From assembly GCA_033239005.1 (NCBI GenBank), contig BSQZ01000001.1, forward strand, positions 7,819,500 to 7,883,499: DNA of 64,000 nt, in the 5' to 3' direction. The DNA comes from Lamellibrachia satsuma (taxonomy: Eukaryota; Annelida; Polychaeta; Sabellida; Siboglinidae). A program made the position numbers and the translations under genes. Shown here piece by piece: positions 51,573 to 62,895 of the stretch; positions within the stretch are counted from its first letter, which is position 1, and the number at the start of each line of letters is the position of its first letter. Under the pieces are notes generated by a model, which saw only the letters and a list, made by a program, of their open reading frames with translations, was not told the DNA's origin and did no database searches.

Positions 51573-52830
51573 ATGTAAAGTGAAGTGAAGTTTATTTCTT
51601 TAGATCATGCATACAGAGTCAAATAACAGTTTGTACATATTTTACATAGTTTTGATGATCCAAGGAGGCCTGCACTAAGACTTGAGAGATCGCTATCGTA
51701 CAAGCCTCGCTATGACTACATTATTAGTGCTGTTTGACTAGAGTGTACATATAGAAATAGATATTGGAGTTGCTAACTTTTCCTACAAACAAACAGTGCT
51801 AATAATACTAACAAAACTACATATAGTGCAAATAATGTGAATACTATTTTTTTGTATGTGTATAAATGTGAATTGAATGTGAATCGAATATAATTATCAT
51901 TATTATAATGTAATAATTACAGAGAAGTTAAATAATACAGAAAAAGGATAAATACATTATACTTGTAAAAATATAATTAAAAGCTTGACAGTAAAAATAA
52001 CACATTAGTTCCAAATTTATCATTTACAAATTGTATTGTGAGGAACTCAAATACCACCTGTTTTGATAGTATAGTGGTAGTATTACTAAATTAATATTCA
52101 GTATAATATTATATTACAGAGCTATGCATTATTAATTAATGCAGTTTATTATGATAATGATGACGAAGACATACCATACATTTCTAGGCTTCAGCTGGCA
52201 TATTCTTTTTGCAGATGTAGAACTTATTAATATTACATTCCAAGTCATATTTATTTATGATATATTTTTTGGAGTAATTCACAAAGCCTTGGTAGGAATG
52301 GGTGTTAATTTTCTCCATGGCAATTTGTAGAAGAAAGTTTTTTTAAGTAATTGTGGTATTGTATGTCTGATACAAAGGCGGCCAGTATATTGTATTAATT
52401 TGTTTAATCTGGATGTTAAAGTCATAATTGTGGGGAAACTTATTTATTGTATCGGTAAAGCGTTGTGGTGCCTTTATTTGTCTTTTTAGTCTAGATGATA
52501 CATTTTCATTACCAGTGAACATGTATCTTTAGGATGTGCATTGGTACGTAGTGTTTTAATCTAGAGAGAATTCCTCATGTCCTTGATTGTTTGTTGGCTA
52601 TGAAGTTTTGATGAGGAGATCATGTTAAGTTGGAATCTATTATGACTCCAAGAAATTTAAATTGTGTCACCGGTTCAACCGGTATATTATTGATTTTAAT
52701 GTTAGGTATTTCGTGGTTGTTTATTTTTCTCTGTTTATAATGAAAAATAAAAATTTTTAAAAATCATAATTTTTTTGCAGCATTCATTTTTTGCAGCAGT
52801 TATTTTAGTCAATTCTGAATTGATGATGTT
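51573..52830 (-). pseudogene. Non-LTR retrotransposon 3' portion (LINE C)
   Basis: On the minus strand, around 52,740-52,625, the frame reads FIFHYKQRKINNHEIPNIKI, then NNIPVEPVTQFKFLGVIIDS and NLT before a stop. This is the RT block K(T/F)xFMxF...I.I....IE.V..FKFLGV.ID..L.W. found after the catalytic core of jockey/CR1-like elements. The RT remainder is in broken frames down to about 52,140, followed by an AT-rich 3' UTR. A short tandem tail AATAAACTTCACTTCACTTT at about 51,573-51,594 marks the probable 3' end. Inactive. Confidence 0.7.
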
Positions 52831-53724
52831 GGATGTAGCCAATTCATTCGTTCGATCATGACATTTGTAAATATATTTAGTGTGTTCAGCACGCATGATT
52901 CTCAACACAACTTGGCAGCTCTGACATTGACAGAGCTGTGTCGATAATCTACAAATAAATAATGCCTACATTTGAAATATAATGTATTTTTAAATATATC
53001 ATTATTAATGATATTATTATCATTATTAACAAATGCAAGGGCCCGTTGAGCTGTTTGTCTGTTGACTAGAGATCATGGCGATTCATGCAACAGTCAAAGA
53101 AACACGAAATAAGAAGATAATAATAATCTCTTCTGAAGCAAACCGGTAATCAAGAATAGTGTTATAATTCACGGAGAAATCGAATTTGGTTTTCACCGTA
53201 AATGAGGAGGATATTGTATTCCAAACTAATTTCATTCTACACAAGACTACAAAAATATTGTTTGGTTGGCACCCCGGAAATATTTCACGTGACAGATATC
53301 TGCTTCCGTGTAGTTATGACGCGTTCGCAAGCAAACGCTGCTGAAATGTTTTTTCAATCGTCGTACTTAGCTTAAATTTTGTATAGAATGACTCCAGAAA
53401 CGTTAGCGAACAGTATCCTGCGCATATATAATATGCGGTTTTATGGAAAATTGTGCTGTTACAACGTGTTCCGGCGGTGAAAGAAATCGCCACGTCCACG
53501 AATCTCGATTCACGAACGACTGACGATTCACAGCCACGCCCACAACACGGCACGGCATAGCCGTAGGGCACTGACAACTTGACGGCTATGACTTTATGAT
53601 GTTATTACCTAAGAACTGTGAGACACATTTTTGTAAACGCTAGAAATATATACTTAAAACAACAAACTGTCACAGTTATGCTTAATCCGCGTGTGTATAT
53701 GTATAGCAGAATCTGTTGTCATCT
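52831..53724. other. Intergenic, no gene seen
   Basis: AT-rich in the left half. Nothing supported. Confidence 0.4.
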
Positions 53725-53822
53725 GCCCGGTTAGCTCAGTCGGTAGAGCATGGGACTCTTACAGCTAACCAACTAGGCTCGAAGCAATCCCAGGGTCGTG
53801 GGTTCGAGCCCCACATCGGGCG
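53725..53822 (+). tRNA. tRNA-Lys(CTT) with a 25-nt intron, copy 2
   Basis: Same cloverleaf as copy 1, anticodon CTT at 53,758-53,760, 25-nt intron after position 37, T5 terminator at 53,826-53,830. The 3' flank GCTCTTTTTA is shared with copy 1. The lone difference from copy 1 is C to T in the intron (AACCAACT versus AACCAACC), so the mature tRNAs are identical. Both genes therefore look functional. Confidence 0.97.
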
Positions 53823-54317
53823 CTCTTTTTAATTCGATTTCTCTGTAATTTCGTCTTGCTTTTCTCGCTTGTATTGTCAGTAGCTTATCAAGTTGATTAA
53901 TTATGTTGTTCGTAGATTGTCGCAACGTGATTTTTCATGTTATCAATAAGCTACGTCGTTGCTATGATAAACGTATGGTGACACCTAGTGACAAAAAGCG
54001 GAACTTCTGCACATGAAGTGGGACACTCTTACTGTACAATATCATGTCGGTTTCGGTGAGTGGTATTAGAATGCATACAACAGAAACCAACTTTTGACAC
54101 GTCTTCCTGTTCCCAGCGTAATTAACTATTGTCTCTTTGAACTATTTGTTGAAAACTCCATACCCTTGGCATTTAATTGAGACTGTAATATTTGCATATA
54201 CTATTTTATTGTTGGTCAGGTTCATAGAGGTTTCATCTAGTAATGTATAAAATATGCAATAAAACTGATTTTGAACCACGAGTTTAGAGTAACTAGTAAA
54301 ATAAAAAATTATAATAA
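53823..54317. other. Intergenic, no gene seen
   Basis: Nothing supported apart from the tRNA terminator. Confidence 0.4.
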
Positions 54318-54690
54318 CTTCACTTCACTTCACTTTCCCATAACCCGTAAGGATCGTTGGGGCACCATTGATGACTTTCTAACCAGCTCTCTCCACGTTT
54401 CCCTGTTCTCTACAGCCCTCTGGGAGTCAGTGAACTCCCTTCCTGTCCACTCTTTGATGTTGTCTTCCCACCTCTTCTTCTGTCTACCTCTTCGTCTCCC
54501 CCCTCTTACGGTACCTTGCAAGATAATCTTTGCAAGGCCAGATGATCGTGATACATGACCGTACCACTTCAGTTTACGCTTCTTAACTGTTGTAAGAAGG
54601 TCGTCATATGGTCCGATGGCTTGTTTGATCTTGTTACGGACAGCATCGTTAGTAACATGGTCTTTGTATGATATGTGAAACTGGTTTTCA
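54318..54690 (-). pseudogene. Non-LTR retrotransposon C-terminus (LINE D) with tandem 3' tail
   Basis: Minus-strand frame: DHVTNDAVRNKIKQAIGPYD, then LLTTVKKRKLKWYGHV, a basic GGRRRGRQKKRWEDNIKEWT block, and AVENRETWRELV before the end of the frame at about 54,330. This is the C-terminal tail of a common LINE RT polyprotein. The 3' end is GTGAAGTGAAGTGAAGTT (54,318-54,337 on plus as AACTTCACTTCACTTCACTT), a short tandem tail. It is a 5'-truncated insertion. Confidence 0.85.
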
Positions 54691-54818
54691 TGATCATGGT
54701 GTGTCTAGGGCAGATTTGCAACCTAGCGGAGCCCATCCCTCTCCAGGCTGGTTGACCACAGCCGATATCCACCAAAAAAGTGGCTCGCCTTGGTCCTGAA
54801 CACGTGGTCGTTGAACTC
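54691..54818. other. Host segment split by the foldback insertion
   Basis: Sequence on this side continues across the element into 55,400-55,480. It ends in the left target duplication GTTGAACTC (54,810-54,818). Confidence 0.7.
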
Positions 54819-55399
54819 GGTATACGGACAAAAACCACCCCGGACGAAAACCACCTGGACAAAAACCATCCAGACTAAAACCCCCCCGGACATAATCCCC
54901 CCTGACTAAAACTACCCTGGACAAAAACCACCCACGTTTTTTGTGAGTATTTATTTAGAATCATACGACCAATTATCATGAGTATACACATTCATACAGT
55001 GAGGGTGATTTTATATAGCATAATTTTACAACCAATTATACACATTCATACATGTACACATCAAAAGTTAACATATATTATGAAAATTACTTCCAGCGGA
55101 TACAGTGTCTATGAAAATTACTTCCAGTTTCATGTAATTGCAATGTTTTCATTGTTGACAAAGGAACTTTCATTGTTAAGGCTCATCATTCATTATTTAA
55201 TATTTCACTTGTTTTCTATACTTCTATACATAAATTATAAGAAGATATAGTTACAATTTTCAAAGAATATTTCAAAGATAAAAAAGGGGGTTTTTGTCCA
55301 GGGTAGTTTTAGTCCGGGGGGATTATGTCTGGGGGGGTTTTAGTCCAGGTGGTTTTTGTCCAGATGGTTTTTGTCCGGGGTGGTTTTTGTCCTACACCC
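54819..55399. mobile_element. 581-bp foldback DNA element with 9-bp target duplication
   Basis: Each end is an inverted arm of about 110 bp built from roughly seven 15-16-bp units of the form CCGGACAAAAACCAC / CTGGACAAAAACCA / CGGACATAATCCCCC. The right arm (55,285-55,399) is the reverse complement of the left (54,819-54,932). Outer ends are GGTATACGGACAAAAACC and, on minus, GGGTGTAGGACAAAAACC. A perfect GTTGAACTC occurs on both sides (54,810-54,818 and 55,400-55,408). The 350-bp centre is AT-rich and noncoding. The structure fits a foldback, Tourist-like or hAT/Mutator-type non-autonomous transposon; the superfamily is not determined. Confidence 0.88.
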
Positions 55400-55609
55400 G
55401 TTGAACTCATCTTGGAGCCCTTCCGTCCTGGCCGTTGACTTCATCGAGGAAGACGTCCGCCCTGTGATGTCATGTTAACATCACCGTATTTTACCCATAC
55501 ATACACCACACTTATATAGCGCTAATTCCTACTTCGTGGACCGAAGCGTTGTACATAATAAAATAAATAATATATATAAAAGCTAAAAGTAATATGACCA
55601 GGAGCATAT
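55400..55609. other. Host segment right of the foldback element
   Basis: Begins with the right GTTGAACTC duplication. No gene seen. Confidence 0.5.
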
Positions 55610-55771
55610 GCAGGCATTTTTCCAGAGGGGGACAAACATTTCTGATTTCGACCAGAAATCTGAACACTTACCAAAATGTCTACGTTCAATGAACAATAAT
55701 GACATACTTATATTATAATTAATTATTAGATGATTTACTTAACACAAATAGTAAACAATCTACTCGCCATA
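55610..55771 (+). repeat. Dispersed repeat family R2, copy 2
   Basis: Same orientation as 34,974-35,150. Here the sequence continues to a CAGGGGCATGTGCCCCC hairpin-like end at about 55,804-55,820, missing from copy 1, where a (TA)n tract takes its place. Confidence 0.8.
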
Positions 55772-58115
55772 AAATACCTAAATTTTTACAAACATCCAGA
55801 TCCAGGGGCATGTGCCCCCCTCCCCCCTCCCATGAATATGACGTTGCTTTATAAACATGTAGGCTAATGCCGTTGATACAGTAGATTGAATAGATAAGCA
55901 TTGCGAAACGACACAAATACAGTCATTACGTCACGGTTGCTCAACCGGTCTACTTTAGGAGTGCTGTAACATAAAACCTACATTCGGCGATTTACCCTTT
56001 CCGCATGCCTTCAGGCAAAGGAAAATCGATTCGGATAATCAGCGCGCGATCTTTCTGGTTAATAAACATATGCGATAGCGCTGTATATGGCTGATTGGCC
56101 TAGACTCGTTAATCATTCTCGGCGCTGTCTCAGCAGCGACGTTTTCGTCGTTAAATGTCCGCTCGCCTGCAATTAGGCGGTCACGCTGCACCCTGCCTCT
56201 CCCTCGGGATTAAACCGTCACACCCATGTAGGACCACCGCAAATATCCCGGGTATTCTAACCTTGCTGACCAGAAAGTTTAAAACCCCAGACTTGTGTGC
56301 CTCGTTAAACTCGTAAAGAGAAGAAAAGTAGCAAATCCTGCTTTCTTGAGACATTCCTTCAGCCATCATTTTAATGTTCGTGTTGTACTTAAAAGTTTCC
56401 AGTGTACTTATTTTCTCATGTTCTACTTATGCAGTTGCGCTTTAACGAGCAGATATTTGAATTGCTAGGTCGATTTCAATATATTTCTTGGCAACACCAT
56501 ATATATGTATACTTTAATTGTTTGTCCTGACATCAGTACACGATATTCGGAAAGAAAGTTATAGGACAAAAGTAATGACAAGAAAGTAACACATGTAGCA
56601 AGGAAAATAGTAATACATTTCGAGAGAAAAACAGTATGTAATACAGGTACGCACGCACATCAAGAGGGTATTGATTACTAAATATTACTTTTTTATTATG
56701 TATATAGCTTGTTAGAATAGCACAGTGAAAGTTCGGTTTAATCCGTTATATACATGTATCTACAAGAACAGGATGACTATAATTTACCGGTGTTTCAATT
56801 TAAAGTCAAGCTGATATTGAGTAAACTGAAATAAAAAACAAGTAAGCATTCACCATTGTGTGTTTCTCACTTATGTTACCTTTGTTTTAATACACAACAC
56901 CGTGGATATACCAGAAATAAATATACGGGAGACGGGGGCACTTTTACAGGATTCAACGACCCGCATGATAATGTGTAGAATAATATTTAGTCCATGGACG
57001 TCACCTAGGTTATTAATATAACCCATGTATTCATATCTGGAGTATGTGTATATCATTTATTCGTACGCAATAGTTTAGGTACAATTGAATAAAAAAAAAT
57101 CATTGGCAGCCTGATTAACAAGTGCAGAGTGCGTTAATCATGTTGTTAACATCGTTTTTTGTAAAACCGGGTAAGTCAATCTCGTTATTGGATACACGCA
57201 ATAATTCGAGTATGCACCAAGCGATTCCTGTCAGCTCAGGCTGAAGACATTGTCTACGTATGTGGTTCATGTTAATATCTAGTACATATATTGCGTACCT
57301 ATGCCGAATAACCGCTATATTTCGGCCAATTGGTGATTGAGCTGAGTTTATAGCTGAGTAACCCTCATTAAATAATTTAGTAATCAATACTCCTTTAACG
57401 TTTATTAAATTGTTGTGAATACTTATACCCGACCGACGGTGGGTTTGATTGTCGTTTTTGGGCTCACCCGGTCGTTTTTTGTTGTTGTTGGTTTGGATTC
57501 TTATTAAGGAAGACGGAGAAAGGAGAAACATAAACACTGTGTAAGTGTAATTCATAAGGGAGATCGGTCCAAGGTGAATGTGTACAACGACAGTATCAAC
57601 TCAACTGACGCGGGACCGACGCACCGTGACGTCATCGAGGGAATACGATATCATATTTCAGCCCGCTGAAGGCTATCTTGTCTATGCTCATTTAAAATGT
57701 GTTAATCTCCAACGGGGAAATTCGAGCGGTTCGTCTAGTGGCAGGAGGGTATTTAGGGCGTTCGGACTTTGTTAGCGAAGTCATTCGATGCCAGTTTCGT
57801 TGTTCAATTTCAGACACGAGTGAACAAGGGTCACGGCTCAGTTAACAGAAGGGTGGAAGTAGCATATAATTATCATCACTCCCCCCGCGTTAGTTGCAAC
57901 GACCGCGGAGAGTGGCATCATTGACGTCAACTCACCAGTGCTCGGTCGGTGTCTCAAATTGTGAGAAAAATGCTTTTTCCTTCTCCAAGATTCTTCTCGA
58001 GCATCTTTCAGGGGTTCGTCTACAACTCCAGAAAGGAGTCGTGACACTAAGTTTTTCGAAATGCACCTCGCCACTACCCTGAATCGTAGAATTACGCTGA
58101 ATCGTAGATTTTTCG
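55772..58115. other. Intergenic, no gene seen
   Basis: No supported exon. The 146-codon minus-strand open frame at 57,115-57,555 has varied composition but no domain that I recognise. Confidence 0.4.
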
Positions 58116-58116
58116 T

Positions 58117-58208
58117 AATGCTATGAGTTTTTTACGATTGTTCCAAGTTACGTACTATTTTTTTTTGCAATGCTATGTGTGTTTTCTACGATTGTTCCAA
58201 GTTACGTA
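58117..58208. repeat. Direct repeat, 2 copies of about 39 bp
   Basis: AATGCTATGAGTTTTTTACG... and AATGCTATGTGTGTTTTCTACG..., each ending ATTGTTCCAAGTTACGTA, start at 58,117 and 58,169. Confidence 0.9.
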
Positions 58209-58541
58209 AACTATCCATTGCACGGCTGCATTGACGTAGCAACTCGTAAGCCACAATGGCGTTACCCAGCCTACTTTATATACCACTTCGCCGCTTTTGA
58301 ATTGTTAATCAAGTTGTGGCAGTAGTGACATGCTTAGCGACGCCACTGTTGGGAAACGGCATGGGACGGTTTACTTGGTGACTACCAACTTATCCCGTCC
58401 GAAGGATGGGTATTTTTGCAAGTAACATCTAAATAAATTAAATAAACTGATAACTTTATACGACAGTTGCTACTATTGTCCCGTTAAATGAACCAAACGC
58501 CACGGGAACGGTGCACGTGTCCTATGCCACGAGTTCTAATG

Positions 58542-58605
58542 ATCTTTATTCATCATAAATATTCATTGTATGTTAATACAATGAATATTTATGATGAAAA
58601 AAGAT
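58542..58605. repeat. 64-bp near-perfect hairpin
   Basis: Arms TTCATCATAAATATTCATTG+TA (58,549-58,570) and their exact reverse complement (58,577-58,598) around a 6-nt loop TGTTAA. The pairing continues for 7 more positions with one mismatch. AT-rich. Confidence 0.95.
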
Positions 58606-59735
58606 AATTAGAACAACATTGAACAACATGAAACAATTATAACTTCTAGTCAAATGCATCTCCGACAACAGTCCGTATAACGAAGAGTTACATATCCGAC
58701 ATTTCACATCGTTTCGCCACAGAACAAACTTATCCGGTAACGCAAGAGTCCACCATAATATTTCGCCAGCGGAAATATCGAGCTGAATAAAAAATGTGCT
58801 GCCTGAGCAGGTTCTATGCAGATCATCAGCCGCTGACTGCGATGAAATACCGCCATCGGCGTGAAGCGACTTGCCGATTGAATTCATCTCAAATTGAAAG
58901 TATAGAAACTGGCGGAGAGTAAATTATCCCCTGCGGGGAAACACGCAAGCTTTGTTACGGGTTGATTGGGAAAGCTATGGTACCATAACGGCTGTCAGAA
59001 CCCGGTCTTTATCGGAGAAGTTTCCGTGGATGGGTGGTTATAGCTTGGTTTAAAGACGTTTGGTTTCGTGTTTATGAGTGATACAGTTTTATGAATATCT
59101 TATCTCATCTGTCACATTAGCGCTGTGTTTAGCAACTTGGCGTGACAACGCAAACAGGAAACAAGACCACCCCGAGTCGATATCGCCGAGAGAGGGGTTC
59201 GCGCGCCAGATGGCAAATTAATAGCAGGTGGCTCGACGGGGTTGCACCCTTCTCCCAACATCCCTCCCAAGCCATCTCCCAACGTCGTCCCAGTCAGTTG
59301 AGCAGCGTCATAAAATCCATTAAATGGGTGTCATAATCCGATTTCTTGCAAACACACGGTGCCTCGCTAGAGCAAGTCCGACAGATGTGTTGCCCGTGAC
59401 AACACGTCTGTTTTACCCCCGGGAGAGGACAGTCGTGGCCGAGTCGCCTCGAGTTGCGTAACTTGTGTTTATCGGACGTCGTTTCTGGCCAGATCGTCAG
59501 GAAGGAGTTTGTCGTGGGTCGGTGGTAGTAACGCTGTGCTGTTGACACAGAGATCACGCGGGACAGATATCTGGCTCCTTGTGACGGAGCCATAAGTGAA
59601 GGCTTTGGTTTCGTATGTTTGTTTAAGTTGGTTCTATCTTGTATCACAGTTCATATGTGATTCGTGGAGACAAACTTAAACCAGATGCTTTGCGACCGAA
59701 GTGTTGAACAGAAAGGCTATTGTGTTTTCTATGGC
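58606..59735. other. Intergenic, no gene seen
   Basis: No gene supported. A minus-strand 117-codon open frame at 59,294-59,647 has a Cys-rich end but no recognised domain or splice context. Confidence 0.4.
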
Positions 59736-60235
59736 TTAAAGCTGCTTCCTCAACTGATTCAGCCTGTCGCAAATCCGGTTCTTTGGTATCCAAATACGTA
59801 ATGTGCGAATAGTTTATGTAACAACGGCAGTTGATGCAATAAAAAATGCCTATTTGTTTTCAAATCATCGAAAGAATTGATGTTAAACGTTAGATCTGGT
59901 AAGGATCTAAATATTGGATATCCAAAATGGTAAACACTGTGTGGGTCAATGCTGATCATTGGCGTGACTTCCTTCCTCTTACCGAGCACGTGATAACGTT
60001 ACGAAATTTCACCAAGAAAGAAAACGTGATTTTTCGGCATTTCGATTTTCATTTCAGTTAATGTTTGAACAAGCATTAACTAATTTAATAGTTTGTCTGA
60101 TGATTTTATAAAAACTACAAACAAAAGTTGCACAAACGAACTGGCGTGTTGCAATGGATACTAGGTATGTTTGGTTTTTCGCAAAATTAATTTGAAATGA
60201 GACTAGCAAAAAATCGAATGATTAAGCACCTTTAA
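59736..60235 (-). mobile_element. TTAA-ended MITE, copy 3
   Basis: 500-bp member of the family at 16,098 and 47,490, in the opposite orientation. The plus-strand left end TTAAAGCTGCTTCCTCAACT corresponds to the right end of copy 1, and AAGCACCTTTAA at 60,224-60,235 to its left end. The subterminal GTCGCAAATCCGGTTC, and AAATTAATTTGAAATGAGAC at the far side, match the other copies in reverse. The centre has diverged. Confidence 0.8.
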
Positions 60236-62009
60236 CTAAAACGTCACGTACGTCGTAGAAAAGGAGGTTCAGCAACGAACACACCCGTGTTCGTGCTGAT
60301 AATGACGTCCACAATAGCGACATTTCTAGATTTTAAACGCATCACAAAGAACCTTTACCAGAATGTTGTCTATCAACATGTACAGAATCATGACCATTTA
60401 TAGAAAAGCACATACGATTTTTTTTATTGCACGAACCATCCTCATGGGCCCCCGGCACACTTAAAAACATCAACGCCATACAAAAATTATACGTAGGACA
60501 CTGACGGAGACATGAGGGAACAGACACACATACACACGCACAAACTGTTGTACAGTGTAGGTAAGATATTTACATTCCCCTCAAGCAGTAATTGTACAAT
60601 AAAATATATTATATAAATTCCTACGCAGTCGGTATAATAAAAAAATACTATAATGGATCAGGATTCAATTACTTTTGAATATTAATATTATTTCATTTGT
60701 GAATTTAGCTCAAATGCCAATGAAGTTACCTTCATATATTTCCAGAGCGGAACAAATCAAATGACATTCCATCCGCCATTGAACATTGCAGATGCCTAGC
60801 AGCTAGCAGAGACGACATTAAAGACAGCGGGTTACATTGACGAGATAACGAAACTGCTACACTGGCGTCTAAATACACCCTCTGCACCCGTTTACACGGC
60901 TGTGTTATCAGCGGGTTTGGTGTTGACACGTCGACAGGGGAATTAAGCTATCACCCAGTGCGATTCATCTGTCAGATAGCATTTCAGCAGACGGGTAATT
61001 TTGAGCGATGGCTATAAACTAATAAGGGTCACTGGTCCCTGTACGAACATTTAAATGCTATTACTAATGCAGCGGTCCGACTTTATAGGGCGATAAACAT
61101 ACGTGGGTAAGCGTAGAAGCAGTTGTCGTCGTTGGCAGTTTTGGCGGGAGAATCCCGCGAAATATAACTTCAAGAAAACTGTGTAAATGTCGTGATGATA
61201 TTCGCTTCGATTCAGGTTACGTTTCGCGAGTATCGTCGTGAACGCAGTAACACTTGTGAGAGAAAAACGAGGTTTCTTTGCTTGGTTTCGCAACCAGAAT
61301 CGTTGGAAAGTCGAGAACTGAGTGCCCCCGGCCCTTTGACTTCTGGAACCTAATAACTTCATAAAAACATCTGAAGATTTCCAGTCAGCCTTGTTATCAA
61401 TGTCAGCTTGAGGCGAAACAGTGTCCACAAAAGCATTGAGGGTATGACGTCACAAGTGTTCTGTGACGTAATATATAACAAATCGTCTAGCCAATTTACA
61501 TCACTGCGATATGATTCTCGGAAAATGTATTCATTTACAGACATACTTTAATACTTACCTGCTCTTAAAACAGTGTGAATATAAGTGTTGAATTAATGTT
61601 TTCTAATTAAGTGGTGCAAAATTACATTAGGATGGATAACAAACAAAGAGTATGTGCAGTGATTGAGAATACAAATCAATGACGTATTCACCAAAAGCGG
61701 AGAGAACGCTTAGAGAGGTTGAACTTCTAATAACAGTGCTATATAATCCAAGTACGTTAACTTCTTAATAATACGTTAGACATTACTACTGCGCAGGTCG
61801 ATATCATGTTACATGGTTTAATACCCCTTGTGTGAAACGAACGATAAGGCCTAATTATTTATTTCTAGCTGGCTTAATTAGTCACCAGATAAGAAGAGAC
61901 TGTTTAAAACTGTTTTACAGGTATTAATCCAAAAGACGCACATTTCTATTTAGTTTATCAGAAATTATTAATTGTAGTACAATTATATATTTTAACAACT
62001 GCCAGAATT
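60236..62009. other. Intergenic, no gene seen
   Basis: Nothing supported. Confidence 0.4.
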
Positions 62010-62195
62010 CACGCCCCTATGTAAGTGGACCTTGAGAAGACACTAGCGCGCCACCTAGTGACTACAGTGAACGTTTAATCAGAACAGTAGCGCCCTATGG
62101 TGGAATGAGAACACAATTGGTAGTTTGTGGCGTCACCTATTGATTCAACCTTATATTATTTATACCAGCAACTCATTGTGGCGCCACCAAGCGGG
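62010..62195. promoter_or_regulatory. Tandem array of CTCF-like motifs
   Basis: Same-orientation 14-mers recur about every 40-50 bp: GCGCCACCTAGTGA (62,048), GCGCCCTATGGTGG (62,090), GCGTCACCTATTGA (62,130) and GCGCCACCAAGCGG (62,181), with a weaker ACGCCCCTATGTAAG at 62,011. The reverse complement of the first, TCACTAGGTGGCGC, fits the conserved CTCF core CCASYAGRKGGCGC at all but the first position; the others differ at one to four. Spacing DNA between them is not repeated. An insulator or boundary role ahead of the membrane-protein gene is inference. Confidence 0.4.
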
Positions 62196-62511
62196 TGCAC
62201 TTTCGATGGAATTAAACGCACCTGAACATGTGGACCATAACGAAAATGGTTTAACCAATTCCTACACATCATTCATAATTATCGATTATTCTTGTATTGA
62301 AAATTCAGTAATATTTTACTAGGACACTATATAATGTCATAGTTTTGCATAAAAATTCAAGCTACCTTTAAAAAACTATTTCCAAACCTGCGTCGTGTCC
62401 CAATGTCCTGTCGTGTCTCATTTGAGTGACCCATTTTTACCTGAGAGTGCCTCGGTAGTTCAGGTGTGGGGCGATATTGAACTGAATTCTTGTCGCCGAC
62501 TTAAAATAAAA

Positions 62512-62895
62512 ATGCCGATTATCAGCGCTTGCTGTTGTTGGGACAGCCTGAAGACCGGCAGCAAGGCGTCGGCCATCTTCACATTCGTAAGTCTGTTGAC
62601 TTTATGTACGTCTTCAGGTAATCTCAGGTGTGCGAACAGACGAAACTTGTACCCCACTGTAATGCCACCAATGGCTAATGTTCACTGACACCGATTGTTG
62701 ACACTCAGTACTTATTCTTCCATAATGTATTATATTTCATTAAAGAAGGATGTGATGAAATGTAGGTGAACTATGTAATCATTCAACAGATGACCGGGGC
62801 CATCAATATCGTCATTGACATCTGGATGCTGGTAGGACTGCATCACATGGCCAACACATTAGAAGAACACGAGAAGATCGTCTATTTCCCTCCAG
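62512..62895 (+). CDS. Small multi-pass membrane protein gene, first two exons (incomplete at window end)
   Basis: Exon 1 62,512-62,586: ATG with A at -3, encoding MPIISACCCWDSLKTGSKAS and AIFTF, then donor GTAAGT. Exon 2 62,790-62,895: acceptor TTCAACAG, encoding MTGAINIVIDIWMLVGLHHM, ANTLEEHEKIVYFPP and the first base of a Gly codon, then donor GTCAGT. Phases 0 and 1; no stops. A Cys cluster followed by S-x-x-x-G-S-x-A-S and a hydrophobic helix recalls the N-terminus of small four-helix membrane proteins (DUF4728 or LAPTM-like) of animals; that identity is tentative. The next exon must lie beyond 62,895, and none was recognised before 64,000, where an antisense LINE fills the intron. Confidence 0.55.

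Noticed and set aside
57115..57555. 146-codon minus-strand open frame
   Set aside because: Plausible composition but no recognised domain, no homolog recalled and no supporting splice pattern.
57720..57790. tRNA-Glu-like start (GTCTAGTGGC)
   Set aside because: A-box-like word only; no B-box or stems at the right distance.
59294..59647. Cys-rich end of a 117-codon minus-strand frame
   Set aside because: Cysteine spacing matches no family I know, and the frame has no splice or start support.
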